From Erysipelotrichaceae bacterium (GTDB taxonomy: Bacteria; Bacillota_I; Bacilli_A; Erysipelotrichales; Erysipelotrichaceae): DNA of 64,000 bases. Both the position numbers and the translations under genes were made by a program. Below, one piece after another: positions 58,048 through 64,000 of this stretch. The DNA lies in assembly GCA_017512285.1 (NCBI GenBank), contig JAFWGU010000004.1, forward strand, positions 1 to 64,000. Direction: 5' to 3'. The notes beneath the pieces are model-generated. The model was given only the letters and a program-made list of their open reading frames with translations, had not been told where the DNA came from and ran no database searches. Positions within the stretch are counted from its first letter, which is position 1. The number at the start of each line of letters is the position of its first letter.

Positions 58048-59979
58048 TCATCTGCCTGTATATAACCCTATTGATCCATCGGCGTCGGAATATATCATGA
58101 AGCCATGAAAGATCCGGAAACGTATGGCATGCTGCCAGGAAGTACAGAGGATGTTAACGCCGTAATTGCGCAGTCTTTCCACGACTTCCTGGTGCGGATG
58201 GTCAAAGCGGTTATTCCTGCCGGCTGAAATCACCGCAAACGGTACCCGGTAATGGCTTAATAATGCATCTCCGGTGGCCGTCCTGGAGCCGTGATGAGCG
58301 ATCTTTACCACACTGACATCCAGATTCTGGTAACTGTTGACCAGATCTTCCTCTATTGGTTCACTTATGTCGCCCAGATAGAGGAAACCAAAGCGGTCAA
58401 TGCGGAAATAGGTCAGTTGGGAATCATCATTTACCTCTTCATAGTGCCGGTCATACAGGGGTGAGAGTAACTTTAATCCATCGATGTCACGTTCCTTCTC
58501 CTTGTTCCAGTAAACCTCAGATACTCTGAACTGCCTGCCGATCGAAGCCAGGGCACCGCAGTGATCGTAGTCCCCATGGGAAATTATCACTTCAACTTCC
58601 GTGAGGCCCTTGCTGCGAAGAAAAGGGACAACTATGTCGCTGCCTACGTCCTTATAGACGTTACCGCCGGTATCGATGAGTATTCCCTTAGTGGAAAACG
58701 GTACCGTAACAAGTGAACAGTCTCCCTGCCCTATATCCAGAAACTCAACGCAGTAAAACGGATTCAGCACGCTCTGATAATGATTGAGCACAAACAGCAA
58801 CGCCAGCATCAGGAAATACCTGTTCTCCTGCTTAAGGCAGTAATCGGTCAGAAGCTTGCATGCCAATGCCAGGCCAACCAGCGGCAGTCTCCCGTTGAGG
58901 CAGAACTGCGGCAGCCTGTCCATTAATGAAAGGATCCCCGATATTCCCTCTGAAAGATCTGCTTTCACCGGCAGAAAACTGCCCATTAACGCCAGGCAGT
59001 AGGAAATTCCTGAAACCGTTCTGCCCAGGGAGAAGAACAGTGAGTTAAGAATGTTGCAGTACCCGTAGAAATGAAGCTGTAAGGCCGTGACGAAGAGCTT
59101 GCTGACAAGCGGTGATCTTTTCTCACAGAACAGACCGATCATGGCCAGACCGGTGGGTATCAGATAGGCGATCGATCTGACATAGTAAGGTCTGTACAGT
59201 GCCAGCAGTATCGCTCTTAAGGATACCCTGTCCCTGTCATCATCGATGAACAGTTCCGTAACCAGATTGATAAGTACCCTGACATACCCATAGGGAAAGC
59301 GAAAGACAAGGCCGATGAAGGCCATCGTTCTGATGGTTTTTACCAGCGTCTGCAATGGATAGTTGCGCCGTCCGTACAGCCTTCTGATCAGGGCAGCCAG
59401 AAAGCTTACGTGCATGCCGGAAGCCGTAAAGAAATAACGGTAGTCACTGTCGCTTTCCATGCCGCTGGCCAACAGCAGCTGATTGATCCAGCCGTTACCG
59501 TTATCCCTGTTATGTTCATACATGAGTCTTCTCAGAGAAATCCCCCTGTCAATGACTTCATATTTCCGGATACTGCCTTGCCAGCATATCTGCTGGCCTT
59601 TGGCCCACAAGGCAAAGGTGCTTAGCTCAAAGTTGTCGTAGCCGTCGATCTTTTCCAGTTCGCAGTCGATTCTGACGATGTCATCAAGGGATACCTCACT
59701 GTCATTGCTGTAGATCATTGCACAGGTTAAGCCGTTGCGAATGATCTGGTAGCCGTTACGCAGGGCTACCACCCTGCCCTCACTCATCTTCAGATTTACC
59801 GGTGCTGACAGTATCAGCATTACCAGCATGAATACCGCATTGACCTTCCAGGATATCCTGTCCAGTTCATGACGGTAGAAAAGTGCAAAGCCCAGGGCAA
59901 TCAGGATCCGGCAGAAGAAGTTGCCGGTACAGCCGATGGCGATCAGGGAAATGGCTACATAGATCCATCTGCCGCTCAT
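58048..59979 (-). CDS. comEC: Competence protein ComEC (DNA uptake channel)
   Basis: This 643-residue membrane protein forms the channel for single-stranded DNA entry. About residues 1-70 are membrane segments, followed by a soluble OB-like part, the central competence domain with several membrane helices, and a C-terminal beta-lactamase-like domain starting at CVEFLDIGQGDCSLV; metal motifs are SHGDYDHCGA, LGDISEP and HHGSRTATG. At 643 residues it is shorter than Bacillus ComEC (776), mainly in the membrane region, but both functional domains are intact. It overlaps comEA by four bases. Confidence 0.93.
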   Translation of the reverse strand: MSGRWIYVAISLIAIGCTGNFFCRILIALGFALFYRHELDRISWKVNAVFMLVMLILSAPVNLKMSEGRVVALRNGYQIIRNGLTCAMIYSNDSEVSLDDIVRIDCELEKIDGYDNFELSTFALWAKGQQICWQGSIRKYEVIDRGISLRRLMYEHNRDNGNGWINQLLLASGMESDSDYRYFFTASGMHVSFLAALIRRLYGRRNYPLQTLVKTIRTMAFIGLVFRFPYGYVRVLINLVTELFIDDDRDRVSLRAILLALYRPYYVRSIAYLIPTGLAMIGLFCEKRSPLVSKLFVTALQLHFYGYCNILNSLFFSLGRTVSGISYCLALMGSFLPVKADLSEGISGILSLMDRLPQFCLNGRLPLVGLALACKLLTDYCLKQENRYFLMLALLFVLNHYQSVLNPFYCVEFLDIGQGDCSLVTVPFSTKGILIDTGGNVYKDVGSDIVVPFLRSKGLTEVEVIISHGDYDHCGALASIGRQFRVSEVYWNKEKERDIDGLKLLSPLYDRHYEEVNDDSQLTYFRIDRFGFLYLGDISEPIEEDLVNSYQNLDVSVVKIAHHGSRTATGDALLSHYRVPFAVISAGRNNRFDHPHQEVVERLRNYGVNILCTSWQHAIRFRIFHGFMIYSDADGSIGLYTGR

Positions 59980-60455
59980 AGGGTCAGATACTTCCTGATC
60001 TTTTCCAGTGTCTTAGTCCCTATCCCCTTGACCTTGACCAGATCGTCAATGCTCTGAAACATGCCGTTCTGGTTACGGTAGGCGATGATGTTCTCTGCCG
60101 TTACCTTCCCAATGTTTGGTACCAGCGTCAGTTCATCAATGTCTGCCGTATTGATCGAGACAAGCAAGGCCGAATCGCTCTTTCCGGGAATCACCAGCAC
60201 GTCCTGATCCTTCAGGATGGCCGTGCGGTTCACCTTTGAAAGATCGGCATCTTCGGAAAGATCGATTATCTTGAGAACATCGTCTACGGTACTGTAGGCA
60301 TCAACGGTAATGATGCCCGGATCACTTACCTCCCCCTTTACCTCAATCTGAATGTCCCTGGTACCGTAGTCATCCAGCTCATAATGCAGGCTTTCCGGCC
60401 TGCTGATGAACGCAAACAAAATAAAAAGAAACAGACATCTCGTAATGTTATTCAT
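59976..60455 (-). CDS. comEA: Competence protein ComEA (DNA receptor)
   Basis: This 159-residue protein has an N-terminal hydrophobic anchor (CLFLFILFAFIS), an SLBB-like domain (IQIEVKGEVSDPGIITV, about residues 35-95), and a C-terminal helix-hairpin-helix pair (SINTADIDELTLVPNIGKVTAENIIAYR, LVKVKGIGTKTLEKI) that binds double-stranded DNA outside the membrane. The ATG at 60455 lacks a recognisable Shine-Dalgarno sequence, in contrast to most genes here; it follows greA by 32 bases. The stop overlaps the comEC start, so the pair is coupled. Confidence 0.93.
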   Translation of the reverse strand: MNNITRCLFLFILFAFISRPESLHYELDDYGTRDIQIEVKGEVSDPGIITVDAYSTVDDVLKIIDLSEDADLSKVNRTAILKDQDVLVIPGKSDSALLVSINTADIDELTLVPNIGKVTAENIIAYRNQNGMFQSIDDLVKVKGIGTKTLEKIRKYLTL

Positions 60456-60487
60456 TACTTAACATTTGTTTCTTTTAATTAATTTAC

Positions 60488-60958
60488 CTATTTGACTTCA
60501 ATGATCTTGACATTGTAAGCCGGTGTAACAAGTACCGGTACTACGTCATTTACCTTGTGGTCCATGATGGCAACTGCCAGCGGTGTCTCGTTTGAGAGCT
60601 TGCCGTTGATTGGATCGCTTTCAACTGTACCGACAATGGTATATGTCTCTCTTTCCATTGTGTCCTGGAATTCCAGAGTGACAGTAGAACCTAATCTGAC
60701 AGTCTTGCTTCTGCCCTTGCGTCCATCGATGAGAACGATGTTCTTAAGCATGTCGTCCAGCTGTCTGATTCTGGCTTCAACTCTGGCCTGATGATCTCTG
60801 GCGGCATCGTAGTCAGCGTTTTCTGACAAGTCGCCCTGAGCTCTGGCAGCTCTAAGTTCTTCAATGACCTGATCACGTTCAACGTGTACAAGATATTCGT
60901 ATTCTTTCTGTAACTCAGCCAAACCTTCTTTGGTAACTACAACTTTATTGTCTTCCAT
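60488..60958 (-). CDS. greA: Transcription elongation factor GreA
   Basis: This 156-residue factor rescues backtracked RNA polymerase. The N-terminal coiled coil carries the acidic tip DLSENADYDAARDHQ, and the C-terminal domain has GSTVTLEFQ and SDPINGKLSNETPLAVAIM, where SNxSPLGxAL is usual. GAGGAGTGAGG precedes ATG 60958. A TTGACA promoter overlaps the end of udk. The order udk-greA is conserved in Bacillota; comEA follows without a visible terminator, so competence genes may be read from the greA promoter. Confidence 0.97.
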   Translation of the reverse strand: MEDNKVVVTKEGLAELQKEYEYLVHVERDQVIEELRAARAQGDLSENADYDAARDHQARVEARIRQLDDMLKNIVLIDGRKGRSKTVRLGSTVTLEFQDTMERETYTIVGTVESDPINGKLSNETPLAVAIMDHKVNDVVPVLVTPAYNVKIIEVK

Positions 60959-60981
60959 TTTGCCTCACTCCTCGCCGGTTA

Positions 60982-61010
60982 ATTGTGACACATCACCGTT
61001 CAATTGTCAA
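60982..61010 (-). promoter_or_regulatory. greA promoter
   Basis: On the minus strand, TTGACA (61010-61005), 17 bases, CACAAT (60987-60982). The -35 overlaps the udk stop codon. Confidence 0.65.
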
Positions 61011-61645
61011 TCTGAGGACTTCTTGGAGGTGATAATGCTGCTGATCTTTGTTAATAACAAGTCCATTGCGACTTCATTATGTGATCCCTCAGGGATGATG
61101 ATGTCTGCCTTGCGCTTGCTTGGCTCAACGAATGCCTCATGCATCACTCTTACGGTATTCATGTACTGATCACATACCGATTCAATGGTTCTGCCTCTGT
61201 CTCTGACATCTCTCTTCAGTCTTCTGATGAAGCGGATGTCGGCATCGGTATCGATGAAGATCTTCATGTCGAGACGTTTTCTGATTTCTTCGTCTTCCAG
61301 GACAAACAGTCCTTCCAGAATCAGAACATCACTTGGGTGAACTATCTCTGTGATGGTGCTTCTGGTATGGTTTACATAATCATAGGTTGGCTTTTCAACT
61401 GACTTGCCGCTGGCCAGATCGTCGATCTGCTGGATCAGCAGTTCATTGTCAAAGGCATCCGGATGGTCATAGTTAGTCTTTAACCTCTCCTGGAATGGCA
61501 TGTGACTCTGATCACGGTAATAGTCATCCTGACGGATGATGGCAACCGTCTTGTCATCATCAAAGTTCTTGACCAGTTTTCTGGCAACGCTTGTCTTGCC
61601 GCTGGCGCTTCCGCCGGCTATTCCTATAATTATTGGCTTTTTCAT
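61007..61645 (-). CDS. udk: Uridine kinase
   Basis: This 212-residue kinase phosphorylates uridine and cytidine. P-loop GIAGGSASGKTSVA is at the N terminus; RQDDYYRDQSHM and NYDHPDAFDNELL form the nucleoside site; LILEGLFVLEDEE and IFIDTDADIRFIRRLKRD are the lid region. It fits the 200-210 residue family. It lies 12 bases after mltG in the alaS-ireB-ruvX-DUF1292-mltG-udk-greA series conserved in Bacillota. With psuK/psuG and the nucleoside hydrolase it links RNA turnover to pyrimidine salvage. Confidence 0.96.
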   Translation of the reverse strand: MKKPIIIGIAGGSASGKTSVARKLVKNFDDDKTVAIIRQDDYYRDQSHMPFQERLKTNYDHPDAFDNELLIQQIDDLASGKSVEKPTYDYVNHTRSTITEIVHPSDVLILEGLFVLEDEEIRKRLDMKIFIDTDADIRFIRRLKRDVRDRGRTIESVCDQYMNTVRVMHEAFVEPSKRKADIIIPEGSHNEVAMDLLLTKISSIITSKKSSD

Positions 61646-61656
61646 GTCCCGTACCT

Positions 61657-62721
61657 CTAATACATGTAATGATCTATGTTGTACTGGTGTTCTTCATACG
61701 TTCTGGCGAAGTACATGTCACCGGTATTAACATTGGCAATGAAATAATAGTAATCAGTGATCTCAGGATTGATCGTGGCTTCCATGGCTGCTTCATTGAA
61801 GTTGCAGATAGGTCCGATCGGCAGTCCCTGATTCATATAGGTATTGTATGGGGAAACGATGTCAGGATTTCTTTCACAGTCTTCCCAGGAATGATAGTCA
61901 TTGTACAGTGCGTAACATACGGTAACGCTGCTGCCTAACAGCCAGTCATCATTCAGACGGTTGTAGAATACTCCGGCAACCTTCTTCATGTCTTCCGGTG
62001 TCTTGGCCTCAAACTGTACCATTGAAGCCAGGGTGAAGAGCTCATGTACTGAGTAGTCAGAAGCCTTGATGGCATCCCTATACTTCAGATAAAGTTCATT
62101 GGTGATGTCCAGGATCTTTTCCGTGATCACTTCAATGCTTGAGTTCTTGTAAAGGTACATGGTCTCAGGTGCCAGATAGCCTTCAAGGTAACAGTGCTCG
62201 GAAGCCAGGCAGTCCTCGGTGATGAACTCATACTTGCCCATCAGCTCGTTGATGTATTTGACATCATTCCATCTGTCCATGATGTCGCTGGCCTTGAGAT
62301 CAGTTACCTCGGCGATCTTGGCAGCTACGTCCTTGCACCAGTCACCCGGTATGATGGTCAGTTCGACCTGTTCAATTACGGCATTGTCCTCATCAGTCAG
62401 CACGTCGAATATCTCCGGAACGGACATGTTCTGATTCAGGGTAAAGTTGCCGGCATAGATCTTGTCGATCTTGTTCAGCTTTACATAAACCTTGGCTACG
62501 AATTCATTCTGAATGAATCCTTCCTTGGCAAGTTCCCTTATTACGTCATTTGCCGTCCAGTTATCCTCAACGGTAAATGAGATCTCTCTGCTGATTCCGG
62601 TCATCGGTCTTAATGAAGTGTTGTAAATGTAGTATCCGACTCCCAGTCCGGCAATTGTCGCTATAAGCAGGAGTGACAGTACCAGCTTTACTATGGTTCC
62701 CGTTCTAATCTTTCTGGCCAT
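61657..62721 (-). CDS. mltG: Endolytic murein transglycosylase MltG
   Basis: This 354-residue membrane-anchored enzyme cuts nascent glycan strands and releases them from peptidoglycan synthases. One N-terminal membrane segment (IVKLVLSLLLIATIAGLGVGYYI) is followed by a LysM-like part (IPGDWCKDVAAKIAEV) and the YceG domain with catalytic Glu in ASMVQFEAKTPEDMKKVAGVFYNRL and GLPIGPICNFNEAAMEA. The usual SIVExE segment is SMVQFE here. Its start overlaps the DUF1292 gene by 17 bases, with GAGGGG upstream. Confidence 0.94.
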   Translation of the reverse strand: MARKIRTGTIVKLVLSLLLIATIAGLGVGYYIYNTSLRPMTGISREISFTVEDNWTANDVIRELAKEGFIQNEFVAKVYVKLNKIDKIYAGNFTLNQNMSVPEIFDVLTDEDNAVIEQVELTIIPGDWCKDVAAKIAEVTDLKASDIMDRWNDVKYINELMGKYEFITEDCLASEHCYLEGYLAPETMYLYKNSSIEVITEKILDITNELYLKYRDAIKASDYSVHELFTLASMVQFEAKTPEDMKKVAGVFYNRLNDDWLLGSSVTVCYALYNDYHSWEDCERNPDIVSPYNTYMNQGLPIGPICNFNEAAMEATINPEITDYYYFIANVNTGDMYFARTYEEHQYNIDHYMY

Positions 62722-62953
62722 CTTCGTACCCCTCGAATACTTCTTCGATCATTTCCCATTCTTCCTGAGATTCCACGGCGTAGAGATTTCCCTCTTCGTC
62801 GTAGGCCATGCCGTAAACAGTCGCTTCCGGATCTTTGGGATCGTAGAACAGTACATAAGACTTCCCATACTGCTCAGAATCAAAGGTGAAAAGAATTTCC
62901 ATTTCCTTCTCTTCACCGTTGTCAGTTGTTACATATAACTTATTTGAATCCAT
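62705..62953 (-). CDS. DUF1292 protein (YrzB-like)
   Basis: This 82-residue acidic protein matches DUF1292: EEKEMEILFTFDSEQYGKSYVLFYDP, the VYGMAYDEEGNLYAVESQEEWEMIEEVFE block. The family is small, conserved between ruvX and mltG across Bacillota, and has no known function. The start at 62953 has an AAGGAGC sequence upstream. Its end overlaps the mltG start by 17 bases. Confidence 0.9.
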   Translation of the reverse strand: MDSNKLYVTTDNGEEKEMEILFTFDSEQYGKSYVLFYDPKDPEATVYGMAYDEEGNLYAVESQEEWEMIEEVFEGYEDGQKD

Positions 62954-62962
62954 ATTTGCTCC

Positions 62963-63382
62963 TTATTTTAGGGAGTCCAGATAACTCTGCAGTATGATTA
63001 CCGCAGCCATAGCGTCAACCATCTGATGGCGTTTCTTACGGTTCATGTTGGAAGCGATCATGCTCTTCTGAGCCGATACGGTCGTAAGTCTCTCATCCCA
63101 GAGGATGACTTCAACGTCCCTTTCCTCTTCCAGTATTCGCTTGAACTCAATGGAAAGCTTTCCCCTTTCACCAATGTCCCCGTTCATGTGCTTTGGCAAG
63201 CCCAGAACAACCTTTTCGATCTTGTTGGCATCGATGATCTCCTCAATCTTGTCGACCGCAGTATCGTAGTCTGCTTCCTCAAATCTGATGGTACCTGCCG
63301 GTGTGGCGATCATGCCCAGGGCATCGCTCATTGCCACTCCGCAGGTTCTGGAACCTAAATCCAATCCAATTATCTTGTTCAT
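62963..63382 (-). CDS. ruvX: Holliday junction resolvase-like RNase RuvX (YqgF)
   Basis: This 139-residue RNase H-fold enzyme is implicated in Holliday junction resolution and pre-16S rRNA processing. GLDLGSRTCGVAMSD carries the first catalytic Asp, VVLGLPKHMNG the family motif, WDERLTT the second acidic residue, and VDAMAAVIILQ the C-terminal Asp. Length matches. It overlaps the ireB end by four bases, so the two are coupled. Confidence 0.95.
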   Translation of the reverse strand: MNKIIGLDLGSRTCGVAMSDALGMIATPAGTIRFEEADYDTAVDKIEEIIDANKIEKVVLGLPKHMNGDIGERGKLSIEFKRILEEERDVEVILWDERLTTVSAQKSMIASNMNRKKRHQMVDAMAAVIILQSYLDSLK

Positions 63383-63636
63383 TCCTGCTTTAAGTATGAG
63401 CGGACGAGTTCCTTGAGTATTTCATCGCGCTCTACGGTCTGTATCAGTGTTCTGGCACCCTTGTAGCTTGAAATGTAGGCCGGGTCATTGGTGATGATGT
63501 ATCCTACGATCTGAATTACAGGGTCATAGCCACGCTCCTTGAGAACGTCATGGACAGTACGCAGAACCAGCTTGATGTTAGCCTGCTTGAACTCTTCACT
63601 GTTGTAGACTCTTGTGTTTGTAATCTTATTATTCAT
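63379..63636 (-). CDS. ireB: IreB family regulatory protein (UPF0297)
   Basis: This 85-residue protein matches IreB/YrzL: NNKITNTRVY, LRTVHDVLKERGYDPVIQIVGYIITNDPAYISSYKGARTLI, and VRSYLKQE. In Enterococcus IreB is a substrate of the Ser/Thr kinase IreK and affects cephalosporin tolerance through cell-wall control. GAGGGAG precedes ATG 63636. It always follows alaS in Bacillota, as here. Confidence 0.95.
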   Translation of the reverse strand: MNNKITNTRVYNSEEFKQANIKLVLRTVHDVLKERGYDPVIQIVGYIITNDPAYISSYKGARTLIQTVERDEILKELVRSYLKQE

Positions 63637-63693
63637 ATCATCACTCCCTCACTTAATTTTACTGTAATATGCCTGAAAATTAAAGATGATAAA

Positions 63694-64000
63694 CTATAAT
63701 AATTCCTTAACCAGTCTTAAGGCTTCGCTTATGCGTGAAGCATCCTTGCCGCCGGCACTGGCCAGATCCGGTCTGCCGCCGCCGTTACCGCCGCAGGCCT
63801 GTGCAGCTGTCTTCACGATGTTGCTTGCAGTAATGCCCTTGGCAATGGCAGCCTTTGAGCAGGCAGAAGCGAATACTACCTTGCCGTCCGATACACCATA
63901 TACCAGGACAACGCCGTTTTCCAGCTTGCTGTTGAGTGTTTCAGCCAGGCTCTTGAGTTCGCCTGTCTCAACGTCTGCCTTGGTGATCAGAACGTTCAGA
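63694..64000 (-). CDS. alaS: Alanyl-tRNA synthetase, C-terminal end (partial)
   Basis: The right edge carries the last 101 codons of AlaS on the minus strand, ending in TAG at 63694-63696. The DHHA1-type domain is recognisable: VLVYGVSDGKVVFASACSK, then the glycine-rich GGNGGGRPDLASAGGKD, and the ending ISEALRLVKELL. This domain helps bring the editing and aminoacylation sites together on tRNA-Ala. The rest of the gene lies beyond the window. Neighbour ireB confirms the assignment. Confidence 0.95.
   Translation of the reverse strand, partial: LNVLITKADVETGELKSLAETLNSKLENGVVLVYGVSDGKVVFASACSKAAIAKGITASNIVKTAAQACGGNGGGRPDLASAGGKDASRISEALRLVKELL

Noticed and set aside
1-64000. CRISPR arrays, tRNA, rRNA, SRP RNA or insertion sequences
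   Set aside because: I saw no regularly spaced repeats, no cloverleaf-like sequence with a CCA end, no rRNA stretches and no transposase; visual search could miss a degenerate RNA gene.

Overview
The window is chromosomal core sequence from a low-to-moderate GC member of the Bacillota, most likely an anaerobic, non-sporulating lineage of Erysipelotrichia type (inference). Supporting signs are Bacillus-like gene order, EzrA, an S4-type rpsD leader, a tyrS T-box, type III pantothenate kinase with an ECF S-component, and a superoxide-reductase gene instead of an aerobic defence set. No gpr or spoIIP lies in the comEC-holA-rpsT-lepA neighbourhood where spore formers often carry them. I see no insertion sequence, prophage, CRISPR array, tRNA or rRNA gene.

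Layout. 1-6.2 kb: a gene tail, an RluA-like pseudouridine synthase, a DUF3846 protein, a YhcC-like radical SAM protein, an acetyltransferase, a short SSB, an aldose-1-epimerase relative, coaX with a probable pantothenate ECF S-component, and thyA. 6.3-21 kb, read leftwards: the classical translation and DNA-maintenance run ffh-rpsP-khpA-rimM-trmD-(nucleoside hydrolase)-rplS-lepB-rbgA-rnhB-dprA-topA-trmFO-xerC-(lipoprotein)-rpsB-tsf. 21-31 kb: desulfoferrodoxin, an 888-residue lipase/membrane-domain protein, thiI with a cysteine desulfurase and ezrA, rpsD with its structured leader, and T-box-controlled tyrS. 31-38.6 kb: a membrane-anchored exported protein, psuK-psuG for pseudouridine breakdown, an orphan amino-acid-binding lipoprotein, and a patB plus amino-acid ABC transporter operon. 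38.7-44.5 kb: ccpA-like regulator, YtxH-like and DUF948 proteins, murC, a disordered protein with repeated SP-x-G motifs, a lipoprotein and trmB. 44.7-50.8 kb: pnp, a DUF4139 protein, a VOC protein, rpsO, hemW and a MazG-like protein. 50.8-64 kb: lepA, an ECF S-component, fmt, a YwaF-like protein, rpsT, L-serine dehydratase, holA, exoA, comEC, comEA, greA, udk, mltG, DUF1292, ruvX, ireB and the end of alaS.

The genes fall into a few functional groups: ribosome assembly and tRNA modification; DNA uptake and processing (comEA, comEC, dprA, SSB, ruvX, xerC, topA, holA); sulfur supply to tRNA thiolation (cysteine desulfurase with ThiI; PatB with an amino-acid importer); and the cell envelope (murC, mltG, ezrA, lepB, several lipoproteins).

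I did not find an obvious new defence or mobile system. The most interesting signals are a lipase-like domain fused to a membrane region resembling YhhN/TMEM86 lysoplasmalogenase; five genes in which a TATAAT-like box lies exactly six bases before an ATG that has no Shine-Dalgarno sequence (probable leaderless transcripts); and several compact RNA or promoter arrangements (S4 leader, short tyrosyl T-box, rpsB leader, hairpin over the dprA start, a terminator that contains the ribosome binding site of the next gene, and divergent promoters sharing one -35 box).
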